Both the position numbers and the translations under genes were made by a program. Under the pieces are notes generated by a model that saw nothing but the letters and a program-made list of their open reading frames with translations, was not told where the DNA came from and searched no databases. This document shows, piece after piece, positions 15,619 through 21,098 of a DNA stretch of 21,098 bases; the first letter of the stretch is position 1, and every line of letters starts with the position of its first letter. This stretch comes from CAYVAR01 sp964449675 (GTDB taxonomy: Bacteria > Patescibacteriota > Microgenomatia > UBA10105 > UBA927): the NCBI GenBank assembly GCA_964449675.1, contig CAYVAR010000024.1, positions 1 through 21,098 on the forward strand, in the 5' to 3' direction.

Positions 15619-16456
15619 GGTGCGCCACCTCCTCGCAGTATTCAATGATACGACCTGCGACATCCACACCAGTCACGCGTTGGACATTTTTAAATTCAGT
15701 CGTATGATTGACTTCGTTGACTGCGTAACCAGTGTCAGTTTCAAAAACATCAATCCCCAGCACACCACCGCCGACTGCGCGAGAGGCAGCCGTGCAAATC
15801 TTTCTCAGCTCTCTATCTACCAGGCAGGGTTTTGCTTCGGCTCCCCGGGCGGTATTGGTAATCCAATGAGTTGACTCACGGTAAATGGCACAGACTACTC
15901 GATGACCCACAGTAGTAGCACGAATATCTCTGCCTGACTTCTCCACATACTTTTGAATATAAAATGCCCCGTGTGCGGGTGAACCAAGAACCTGTTTTTG
16001 TTCGAGTACTGCCTCCAAAGCGTCGCGGTCATTGATTTTGGCAAGCAGCCTACCCCAAGACCCCAGTGTGGGTTTGATGACCACCGGAAAACCACCCAAT
16101 TGTTCTATGGCTTCAATCGCTTGTATCTCAGAAAATGCCAACGCAAAAGGAATCGTCGGTACTTTGTGTTTGTGTAAACGCAAGGAAGTCGCAAATTTGT
16201 CCTCACAAACTTGCGCGACACTCGATGAGTTAACAACCGATATTCCAATCGCTTCAAAAAAAGAAATTGCGTGCATCCCTAGTGTTGTCGAAACGCACCG
16301 CTGGAGTATTACATCCAAACTCTCGCTCCATGACTGTGGACTCAATACGAGCGTTCTCACGTCTAAGGGCACTAAATCAATCCCCCGGGCGGCAGCGGCA
16401 ACCATAAGGAGCTTCTCGTCTCCACGAATAGTTGAATGGGTCAATCCAATCTTCAT
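15611..16456 (-). CDS. lysX: LysW ligase (LysX/ArgX, ATP-grasp)
   Basis: An ATP-grasp ligase of 281 residues that joins the alpha-amino group of aminoadipate or glutamate to the C-terminal Glu of LysW. The core motifs FPVVIKPTLGSWGRLL (ATP loop), YIQKYVEKSGRDIRATTVG and VNEVNHTTEFKN are clear. I choose ATG 16456 (MKIGLTHS), 7 nt after the lysW stop. A longer frame from 16486 would overlap lysW. The residues separating Lys-specific from Arg-specific ligases cannot be judged reliably by eye, so the product amino acid is open. Confidence 0.92.
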   Translation of the reverse strand: MKIGLTHSTIRGDEKLLMVAAAARGIDLVPLDVRTLVLSPQSWSESLDVILQRCVSTTLGMHAISFFEAIGISVVNSSSVAQVCEDKFATSLRLHKHKVPTIPFALAFSEIQAIEAIEQLGGFPVVIKPTLGSWGRLLAKINDRDALEAVLEQKQVLGSPAHGAFYIQKYVEKSGRDIRATTVGHRVVCAIYRESTHWITNTARGAEAKPCLVDRELRKICTAASRAVGGGVLGIDVFETDTGYAVNEVNHTTEFKNVQRVTGVDVAGRIIEYCEEVAHHG

Positions 16457-16463
16457 ATCCTGT

Positions 16464-16643
16464 TTATTCTCCCCAGTCTTCTTCAATATCTGGAGCTTTA
16501 CTCAAAGCAACGTGTTTTTCAGAAATACTTTCCACCACGAGCCTACCCTTACATTCAGGACAACTCAACATTTCAGAAACCTCACTATCTTTTAGAACTG
16601 GTACGTGTGCGTCACACACAGGACAAGAACCTTCAAGGCTCAT
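16464..16643 (-). CDS. lysW: Amino-group carrier protein LysW
   Basis: A tiny 59-residue carrier that protects the amino group of biosynthetic intermediates by binding them through its C-terminal Glu. A zinc knuckle is formed by CPVC and CPEC, and the protein ends in EDWGE, the hallmark C-terminus. The start is ATG 16643, preceded by AAGGAGGGGG; an upstream ATG at 16661 lies before that site and is rejected. It is the first gene of the minus-strand lys operon and diverges from the ACT-domain gene. Confidence 0.95.
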   Translation of the reverse strand: MSLEGSCPVCDAHVPVLKDSEVSEMLSCPECKGRLVVESISEKHVALSKAPDIEEDWGE

Positions 16644-16748
16644 AATTCCCCCTCCTTTCATGTAAGTCGCATCGTAGGTGATCGATGAGCACTTGTAAAA
16701 TTATTCTATAAATGATACATTCTCATCATATTGTAACATTTATTACAT
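16644..16748. promoter_or_regulatory. Divergent control region between lysW and the ACT gene
   Basis: This 105-bp AT-rich gap must hold promoters in both directions. It contains the lysW ribosome site (AAGGAGGGGG) and, just before the ACT gene ATG, an inverted repeat TGTAA-6-TTACA (16732-16747) that could be an operator. A plausible plus-strand -35/-10 pair is TTGTAA and TACATT with 17-nt spacing. None is strong enough to be certain. Confidence 0.4.
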
Positions 16749-17405
16749 ATGATAAAAGTTACCGATGCTGTGCAAAGCATAATAAAAGGGGATGAAGTAG
16801 CTCTCGAAGCATTGCGCTTCGGAATACTTAATCTCAGTGCGTATGCTGCAAAAATTCACCCTACTGTAGAAACCGTAGCACTCAAAAGCATAAAACGGGG
16901 TACGATTGTCGTTGCACTATCGCGTCTTATCAAACGCCTTGAACCAGTCGCATCGCTTAAACCACATGTCATCATAGATGACATCAGTATCAAATCTCCT
17001 TTATGTGAACTTACCTATGAAAAAACAGAGGATGTGCTCAGGAGTGCCGCAACACTTCAAATTCTCTCACAGACCAAGAATGATTTTTTTACAATGACCC
17101 AAGGGCTGGGAGAGCTCACCATTATCTGTACCCAAGCCGCACGCGAGGGCATAATCACACACCTTAAAACAGCAATGAAAGCCCAGTATAATCATCTCGT
17201 ATCGGTAACCGTTCGTTTTTCAGAAAAAAACTACATTGAGGTTCCTAATGTTATCTATGTGTTTGTCAGTGCGCTAGCAGCAAGGCGCATCAATATCATT
17301 GAGATTGTCTCAACGTACACAGAACTGTCATTTATCGTAAAGAGGCAAGATATGGAGAGGACACTGGCTGCATTGGATAGCTATTTTCAAAAATCTACGC
17401 CCTAA
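16749..17405 (+). CDS. ACT-domain protein, possible amino-acid-responsive regulator
   Basis: A 218-residue protein. The N-terminal 65 residues are helical and could form a DNA-binding winged helix (ALRFGILNLSAYAAKIHPTV, then RGTIVVALSRLIKRL). The C-terminal part looks like one or two ACT-type beta-alpha folds, as in VPNVIYVFVSALAARRINIIEIVSTYTELSFIVKRQDMERTLAAL, which matches the regulatory ACT half of aspartate kinases. ACT domains bind amino acids. It is transcribed away from lysW across a short shared control region and could sense the product of the lys operon, which is inference. No enzymatic motif is visible. Confidence 0.7.
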   Translation: MIKVTDAVQSIIKGDEVALEALRFGILNLSAYAAKIHPTVETVALKSIKRGTIVVALSRLIKRLEPVASLKPHVIIDDISIKSPLCELTYEKTEDVLRSAATLQILSQTKNDFFTMTQGLGELTIICTQAAREGIITHLKTAMKAQYNHLVSVTVRFSEKNYIEVPNVIYVFVSALAARRINIIEIVSTYTELSFIVKRQDMERTLAALDSYFQKSTP

Positions 17406-17413
17406 AAAACACG

Positions 17414-17878
17414 TCACTCGATATGCAATACTTTATAGAGAAGCCTGCCCGCCGGCGCTTCTACTTCTACTTTATCTCCGACCTTTTTCCCGATAAGTGC
17501 TTTCCCTAAAGGCGACTCATGTGAGATTCTCTTTTGCATCGGATCAGCTTCCCATTCGCCGACTAAGGTAAACTCTTCCTTTTTTCCGTTGACATGGAGG
17601 GTAACTTTGCAGCCTACGTCTACATGCGATTTACCATGAGTGGTGATAACCTTGGCCATCCGGATAATCTCTTCAAGCTCCGCGATCCGTCCGTCGATAA
17701 ACGCGAGGTCTTGTTTGGCCGCGGCGTACTCGCTGTTTTCAGATAGATCGCCAAGGTCACGCGCGTCGGAAAGTCGTTTAACCGCCTGGGGGCGTTTATC
17801 GTTAACAAGGTTATTGTGCTCATTTTTGAGCTCTTCTCGGCCCTCTTTGGTCAACATAGCGTGATGATTAATATCCAT
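17414..17878 (-). CDS. greA: Transcription elongation factor GreA
   Basis: A 154-residue factor that rescues backtracked RNA polymerase by stimulating transcript cleavage. The N-terminal coiled coil holds the acidic tip motif DARDLGDLSENSEYAAAKQ, and the C-terminal FKBP-like domain has ISHESPLGKALIGKKVGDKVEV. A frame extends up to 17968, but that TTG is part of the -35 box, so ATG 17878 is the start. Its stop faces the stop of the ACT gene 8 nt away. Confidence 0.94.
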   Translation of the reverse strand: MDINHHAMLTKEGREELKNEHNNLVNDKRPQAVKRLSDARDLGDLSENSEYAAAKQDLAFIDGRIAELEEIIRMAKVITTHGKSHVDVGCKVTLHVNGKKEEFTLVGEWEADPMQKRISHESPLGKALIGKKVGDKVEVEAPAGRLLYKVLHIE

Positions 17879-17939
17879 AAAATTCCCTAAAAAAAACCTC
17901 CCCAAATGATATAGGTATGTGGGAGCGTTGCAAAGCATG

Positions 17940-17968
17940 AGTCTATCGAACTTACCTTGTTCTGTCAA
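17940..17968 (-). promoter_or_regulatory. greA promoter
   Basis: The minus strand has TTGACA (17968-17963), a 17-nt spacer and TAGACT (17945-17940). The start of transcription would be near 17933, giving a leader of about 55 nt that contains GGGGAGG and AGGGA before the ATG. Confidence 0.75.
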
Positions 17969-18030
17969 GAGGAAGCTGGTAAAATCATGATGATACGGCG
18001 CGTTCGCTCCGACAGGGTCTCGATACTCGC

Positions 18031-18078
18031 GACTCGTCGAGAGTCATCGGACTCGATTTAGCTCTCGACTTCGTCGAG
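18031..18078. repeat. CTCGAC-type small palindromes
   Basis: GACTCGTCGAGAGTC (18031-18045, arms GACTC/GAGTC) and CTCGACTTCGTCGAG (18064-18078, 6-bp arms) lie between greA and the GIY-YIG gene, in a GC-rich stretch unlike the AT-rich flanks. They could be another mini-repeat family or a bidirectional hairpin. Confidence 0.5.
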
Positions 18079-18099
18079 GCGAATATCGGCATCTATATA

Positions 18100-18390
18100 A
18101 TGGGTTATTTATACATTTTAAAACTGAGTGATCGAAGCTACTATATTGGATCTTGTCGTGATATTGTAAAACGCATATTAAATCACAAACATAAACAGGT
18201 ATTCTCAACAAAGCGTAAGCTGCCATTTGTAGTAATTTATGTAAAAAAGTTTGTCACGTACACTGAAGCTCGAAAAGAGGAACTAAGGATCAAGAGATGG
18301 AAAAAACGTAAATCTGTAGAAAACTTGTGCAAATTTGACAAGACTAATATAGCAAATAGGTTCACCGCGTTCGTTGCCGACCCACGATAA
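18100..18390 (+). CDS. GIY-YIG domain protein
   Basis: A stand-alone GIY-YIG nuclease-fold protein of 96 residues. The sequence begins MGYLYILKLSDRSYYIGSCRDI, with YLY and YIG forming the signature, and EARKEELRIKRWKKRK contains the expected acidic residue and basic helix. Small members like this are common in bacteria and mostly of unknown role. No Shine-Dalgarno is visible, and TATAAT overlaps the ATG, so the start is not firmly set. It lies directly before tRNA-Glu. Confidence 0.8.
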   Translation: MGYLYILKLSDRSYYIGSCRDIVKRILNHKHKQVFSTKRKLPFVVIYVKKFVTYTEARKEELRIKRWKKRKSVENLCKFDKTNIANRFTAFVADPR

Positions 18391-18415
18391 AATCGGGGTC
18401 GTGCATCCGCGATTT

Positions 18416-18489
18416 GCCGTGTTCGTCTAGTGGCCCAGGACGGTTGGTTCTCAACCAACAAATCACCGGTTCGAATCCGGTACACGGCA
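18416..18489 (+). tRNA. tRNA-Glu (anticodon CTC)
   Basis: All arms fold: acceptor GCCGTGT/ACACGGC, D arm beginning GTCTAGTGGCCCAGGAC, anticodon stem GTTGG/CCAAC around the loop TTCTCAA with CTC (reads GAG), and T arm ACCGG-TTCGAAT-CCGGT. CCA is not encoded. The last bases of the tRNA, GGCAC (18486-18490), form the core shared by all three recombination-site-like junctions of the adjacent element, so the tRNA 3' end is the apparent target. Confidence 0.93.
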
Positions 18490-19980
18490 CAGTTTTGGAA
18501 GTGGAAGTGGGGCGCTGGCTGCGCCCGCTTCCGCAGCCAGCGCCCGAAAGCCTCCTGACTGAGAAAATTCGAGGTGGCGCGATTCTAAAAAGTAGTTCGA
18601 CCCGACTTTTTTTGCCATTTGTGAAAGCAAATGGCAATTATTTTTTGCGGCCGCGATTTTGTGCGCTTCCAGCGCACTATTTATAAATTCTTCAACTAGT
18701 TCGATCCAATCACAACCGTTTTTCTTAATTTGAGTGATTTTTTCTTCAAGATCTAATTTCTCCTCGATCAATTTTTTCTTTACCATTTGATACTCGTTAG
18801 TATCGATCACTTGGTTTAGGTAGGCTTCCAAAAGTCGCTCGAGTTTTTTGTCCAGAAGATTTATTTGAGATTTTAAGGTTTGGGTTTTGGCAAATGTTGA
18901 TCGTTTTTCAATTTCTCCGTCTTCTTTAAGTTTGTTCAATAACCATTTGGCATTTGCCTCATGCAGAGAATAATTAAAAACAATCTCTCTAATTTTTTCC
19001 TCAAAATCAAAGGCCGGAATATATTTTTGCGAACAGGAGCCATGATTTTTACCGCAACGGTAATAATCGTATCTAACCCTGCCTCTCGTCCTTGGATAAT
19101 ATTTGAAGTGCTTTTCGGCGGTGATCGCCGAACCGCACTCTTTACATCGTGCTAATCCTAAAAAGGCAAAATCATTTTTATTATTTCCCAGCAGTTTTGC
19201 TCTTTTCTTCGTAAATTCTTGGCATTTATCAAAAAGAGTTTTGGAAATTAAGGGTTTATGTGAACCCTGATAAATTTCTCCGGTGAATTTAATAACGCCA
19301 TAATAAAAGGGGTTCCTTAACATCATTCTGATTTTATCCAGATGAGGCAATCTTCTAGTTTTTCCTTTTAATCCTTTCTCAAAGAAATATTTTTGAATAG
19401 CAGAAAAAGAATAGTTACCGGTAGAGAAAAGTCTAAACGCCCTTTTTACAACATGAGCCGTTTTGGGGTCGACTTCAACTGTTCTTTTTCTCGGTTCATT
19501 CAGATATCCAATCGGCGCTTTGTTTGGATAAACCCCGTTTCTAAGTTTTTGCCTAATTCCTCTTTTAACATTTACAGAGAGATTATCAACAAAATATTTT
19601 GCTTCACCAAAGGCGATGTTAAGCATAAATCTTCCTTGTGGAGTATTTTCAAACCAAAAACTGGGAAACTTTAAGGACTGTAATTTTCCACGATCCAAAA
19701 GATAGATAATTTTTCCGCCGTCAATCGAATTCCTAGCTAAGCGATCCGGATTCCAACTAAGGATCCCATTTGCCTCTCCTTTTTCGATAAGTTTAAGCAT
19801 CTGCTCAAATTTCTCTCTTCCCGGTTGTTTAGCAGTTTTTGCCTCGGTTAAAAAACAGAGAATATCGAGGTTTTCTTTAACAGCGAATTCTTTTAATTCT
19901 TCAACTTGAGCATCAATAGATAAAACTTGTTTGTCTGGCTCGTCGGTAGATTTTCGACAATATGCGATGTATTTGGTCAT
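18463..19980 (-). CDS. Large serine recombinase ending inside tRNA-Glu
   Basis: A 505-residue site-specific recombinase. The resolvase domain spans about residues 3-145, with catalytic S11 in AYCRKST and the Arg motif NPDRLARN. The recombinase domain lies at about 150-265 (NGVYPNKAPIGYL), a zinc ribbon uses C279, C282, C309 and C316, and a coiled coil covers about 365-420. The C-terminal 30 or so residues are encoded by the 96-bp repeat arm A, and the final RVPDSNR is the antisense of the tRNA T arm. The natural free-circle end would read PLYAKIRTIFTNC instead. Codon use is A/T-rich compared with its neighbours. No Shine-Dalgarno precedes the ATG. Confidence 0.93.
   Translation of the reverse strand: MTKYIAYCRKSTDEPDKQVLSIDAQVEELKEFAVKENLDILCFLTEAKTAKQPGREKFEQMLKLIEKGEANGILSWNPDRLARNSIDGGKIIYLLDRGKLQSLKFPSFWFENTPQGRFMLNIAFGEAKYFVDNLSVNVKRGIRQKLRNGVYPNKAPIGYLNEPRKRTVEVDPKTAHVVKRAFRLFSTGNYSFSAIQKYFFEKGLKGKTRRLPHLDKIRMMLRNPFYYGVIKFTGEIYQGSHKPLISKTLFDKCQEFTKKRAKLLGNNKNDFAFLGLARCKECGSAITAEKHFKYYPRTRGRVRYDYYRCGKNHGSCSQKYIPAFDFEEKIREIVFNYSLHEANAKWLLNKLKEDGEIEKRSTFAKTQTLKSQINLLDKKLERLLEAYLNQVIDTNEYQMVKKKLIEEKLDLEEKITQIKKNGCDWIELVEEFINSALEAHKIAAAKNNCHLLSQMAKKVGSNYFLESRHLEFSQSGGFRALAAEAGAASAPLPLPKLCRVPDSNR
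18486..18581 (+). repeat. Arm A, left copy (attL-like)
   Basis: These 96 bp are repeated in inverted orientation at 20070-20165 with one mismatch (position 18575). The arm contains a GC-rich 14-bp-stem hairpin (GGGCGCTGGCTGCG / CGCAGCCAGCGCCC). It encodes the C-terminal tail of the recombinase. Confidence 0.9.
18595..18660. repeat. Short inverted repeats shared with the other junctions
   Basis: GTTCGACCCGACTTTTT (18595-18611) recurs inverted at 20237-20253 beside arm B, and a 22-bp block with the core GCGGCCGC (18639-18660) recurs inverted at 20950-20971 beside the right arm B. Between them is a hairpin TTGCCATTTG-6-CAAATGGCAA (18612-18637). All lie within the recombinase C-terminal coding part. 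Confidence 0.75.
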
Positions 19981-20034
19981 AGTTTTTATTTGTTCTTTTG
20001 CGAGCGATAGCGAGCACCTTTCTTAAGAAAGGCT

Positions 20035-20055
20035 AAATTTTTGCGCTTTTTCTTT
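20035..20055 (+). repeat. 21-bp inverted repeat, left copy
   Basis: A perfect inverted match to 20283-20303 (core GCGC with flanking A/T runs). The pair brackets the middle junction site. It lies in the 511-bp gap between the recombinase and the small ORF, together with a 16-bp palindrome CCTTTCTTAAGAAAGG at about 20017-20032. Confidence 0.8.
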
Positions 20056-20069
20056 TACTTTTTATTTTC

Positions 20070-20165
20070 CGCGCCGCCTCGAATTTTCTCAGTCAGGAGG
20101 CTTTCGGGCGCTGGCTGCGGAAGCGGGCGCAGCCAGCGCCCCACTTCCACTTCCAAAACTGTGCC
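20070..20165 (-). repeat. Arm A, middle copy (half of attP-like site)
   Basis: The inverted copy of 18486-18581. It ends at the core GTGCC (20161-20165), where it meets arm B without a gap. Confidence 0.9.
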
Positions 20166-20236
20166 CTCTTTACGCCAAAATTCGAACTATTTTTACAAAT
20201 TGTTAAGCTTCGGCGCTAGCTCCGCTCGCGCCTCCG
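20161..20236 (+). repeat. Arm B, middle copy (half of attP-like site)
   Basis: 76 bp repeated perfectly inverted at 20973-21048. It includes a GC-rich hairpin, GGCGC...GCGCC, near 20210-20232. With arm A it forms an intact A-core-B site in inverted orientation. Confidence 0.9.
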
Positions 20237-20255
20237 AAAAAGTCGGGTCGAACGA

Positions 20256-20303
20256 ACAAAATCTTCTAAAAAGATTTTGTCTAAAGAAAAAGCGCAAAAA
20301 TTT
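20256..20303. repeat. Hairpin and 21-bp inverted repeat, right copy
   Basis: ACAAAATCTT-CTAAA-AAGATTTTGT (20256-20280) is a perfect 10-bp hairpin. It is followed at 20283-20303 by the right partner of the 21-bp inverted repeat at 20035-20055. Confidence 0.75.
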
Positions 20304-20479
20304 TAAAGAACAAGTTTTTAAACTTAAACGACCCATCCGGTGGACTCAATCCGATCTCTCAGATTGTCCGAATGGGTCATCAAAAAAGAGATCGGAATGA
20401 TTGAGTCCAATAACAATATAACAATAACAAAATGAAAAAATCAACACCATTTTCCCAAGCTTGATTTTCAGTTTTGGTG

Positions 20480-20491
20480 TATAATAGGAGC
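20480..20491 (+). promoter_or_regulatory. -10 box directly upstream of the small ORF
   Basis: TATAAT (20480-20485) ends 6 nt before ATG 20492, so transcription would begin at the start codon. No good -35 at 17 nt is visible. An inverted pair ACACCA/TGGTGT flanks the upstream bases and could bind a regulator. Confidence 0.45.
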
Positions 20492-20863
20492 ATGACTAAT
20501 TTAATTGAGTGTGCTATAAATAATATAAATAGATTTCAGGACTGGCGAAGGGAGCGCAAAATTGGGCAAGACCCCGCCGCCATCTTCGTATTAGGTGAAT
20601 ACAGAGACCATGGTGGAGTAATTTTAGGAATGGAAGGTGATCCATATAGGCTTAAGGTAACCCCAGACGGAATGGAAATAATCCCTCAAGACGAAGGTGA
20701 GCTGGCAAGAACAAACCCACAAGCGGAAAAAAGCAGAATACAGGATTGGATTCGGGTCTATGGTATCCAGGCAATGTTTACCCAGCGATACTTAAGAGTA
20801 GCTCTCGGACTTCCGCCCGATTTACCGAATGAATCTAAATCTAGTGGTCCAGAAACTAGATAG
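20492..20863 (+). CDS. Unknown 123-residue protein carried in the element
   Basis: A soluble, mixed-charge protein with no membrane segment or recognised motif. It begins MTNLIECAINNINRFQDWRRERK, continues with a beta-rich middle (AIFVLGEYRDHGGVILGMEGDPYRLKVTPDGMEIIPQ) and a helical region, and ends in a polar tail. A TTG start at 20474 would add six residues but overlaps the -10 box, so ATG 20492 is preferred. It is the only gene in the right module, between the two arm B copies, and would be the cargo of that module. Function is unknown. Confidence 0.7.
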   Translation: MTNLIECAINNINRFQDWRRERKIGQDPAAIFVLGEYRDHGGVILGMEGDPYRLKVTPDGMEIIPQDEGELARTNPQAEKSRIQDWIRVYGIQAMFTQRYLRVALGLPPDLPNESKSSGPETR

Positions 20864-20929
20864 TCTCAAAATTTATAGACGAGGTAGAGATTGTTGTATC
20901 AAGTCAGGATAGAAGATAGAATGCTTAAA

Positions 20930-20950
20930 TTGCTCGGCGAAGCCGAGCAA
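20930..20950 (+). terminator. Hairpin after the small ORF
   Basis: TTGCTCGGC-GAA-GCCGAGCAA is a perfect 9-bp stem 66 nt after the stop. No T-run follows on the plus strand, so it may be a structural element of the repeat arms and not a true terminator. Confidence 0.4.
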
Positions 20951-20972
20951 AAATCGCGGCCGCAAAAAATAG

Positions 20973-21048
20973 CGGAGGCGCGAGCGGAGCTAGCGCCGAA
21001 GCTTAACAATTTGTAAAAATAGTTCGAATTTTGGCGTAAAGAGGGCAC
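20973..21048 (-). repeat. Arm B, right copy (attR-like)
   Basis: The perfect inverted copy of 20161-20236. It ends at core GGCAC (21044-21048), followed by TCAGGCAAATCGGG, which I take as the original sequence after the tRNA. Confidence 0.88.
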
Positions 21049-21098
21049 TCAGGCAAATCGGGACTAGCGGCCTAGGACGATCCCGATTTAATCGGGAT
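21049..21098 (+). other. tRNA-like fragment or hairpin at the window edge
   Basis: GACTAGCGGCCTAGGACG resembles the D arm of the tRNA-Glu at 18416. It is followed by a hairpin ATCCCG-ATTTAAT-CGGGAT in the position of an anticodon arm. The D stem has a mismatch, and the loop would give anticodon TTA, which no normal tRNA carries. The window ends before a T arm. Confidence 0.3.

Larger units (their letters stand above)
18486..21048. mobile_element. Two-module integrative element at tRNA-Glu
   Basis: The 2.56-kb element is bounded by GGCAC cores at 18486-18490 (tRNA end) and 21044-21048. Inner sequence at the left edge is arm A and at the right edge is arm B. A third core at 20161-20165, inverted, joins arm A directly to arm B, as an unintegrated attP would. 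The left module (to 20160) holds the serine recombinase and the right module (20166 onward) a 123-residue ORF. The three sites read as attL, inverted attP and attR. Whether this is a tandem pair of elements, an invertible device or an assembly product cannot be settled by eye. Confidence 0.7.

Noticed and set aside
16032..16595. 187-residue plus-strand frame
   Set aside because: It is antisense to lysX and lysW, which have clear family motifs.
18414..18686. 90-residue plus-strand frame over the tRNA
   Set aside because: It is made of tRNA and repeat sequence and has no protein signal.
20041..20400. 119-residue plus-strand reading frame
   Set aside because: It starts with TTG inside a repeat and crosses arm A, arm B and hairpins in frames unrelated to a protein. 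Only its last part might be a recombinase remnant, listed as a finding.
18486..21048. CRISPR array or diversity-generating retroelement
   Set aside because: The repeats are few, long and inverted without regular spacers, and no reverse transcriptase or variable-repeat pair is present.
18486..21098. Dismissing the inverted repeats purely as an assembly error
   Set aside because: Possible near a contig end, but the three junctions make consistent biological sense as attL, attP and attR, and the arms differ by a mismatch and in flanks. It stays as a stated alternative.

Overview
The window most resembles a Candidate Phyla Radiation (Patescibacteria) genome, possibly Microgenomates. This is inferred from gene style and not proven: genes are tightly packed and nearly all on the minus strand, many are short versions of their families, and small palindromic repeats are scattered through genes and leaders. 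Several genes also have short or absent mRNA leaders.

Layout from left to right. Positions 1-1459 hold an ArsR-family regulator, a membrane-anchored Cys-rich protein and a truncated multi-pass membrane protein with a CPVCG motif, which looks like a metal-response operon. Positions 1529-2360 hold a HepT/MntA (HEPN/nucleotidyltransferase) toxin-antitoxin pair. Positions 2410-5097 hold secA. Positions 5149-7749 hold a histidine phosphatase, serS and a spermidine-synthase-like methyltransferase fold protein, preceded by a T-box riboswitch (7913-8169) with a strong promoter. Positions 8224-16643 hold a long minus-strand gene string: lysW-lysX-lysY-lysZ-lysJ, a class II glutamine amidotransferase, lysS, an HD-domain protein, a GxxExxY protein, an RdgB-type pyrophosphatase and a hicB-hicA pair. 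A divergent ACT-domain protein lies at 16749, greA at 17414-17878, a GIY-YIG protein at 18100, and tRNA-Glu(CTC) at 18416.

The most unusual region is 18486-21048. A large serine recombinase gene runs into the 3' end of tRNA-Glu on the opposite strand. Around it are three recombination-site-like junctions sharing the core GGCAC. The left junction reads tRNA|core|arm A, the right reads arm B|core|chromosome, and a middle one, in inverted orientation, reads arm A|core|arm B. These are the arrangements expected of attL, attR and an intact attP. Arm A is a 96-bp inverted repeat with one mismatch, and arm B is a perfect 76-bp inverted repeat. The middle site is itself bracketed by 21-bp inverted repeats. 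The element therefore has two modules, recombinase and a 123-residue unknown ORF, each bounded by inverted att arms. It could be a tandem autonomous plus non-autonomous element or an invertible structure.

A second theme is palindromic mini-repeats inserted in frame in serS and the HD gene (nested in the latter) and also inside the T-box leader, comparable in behaviour to Rickettsia palindromic elements. A third is the LysW operon, which lacks lysK in this window but carries an Ntn-type amidotransferase directly after lysJ that could chemically replace it.
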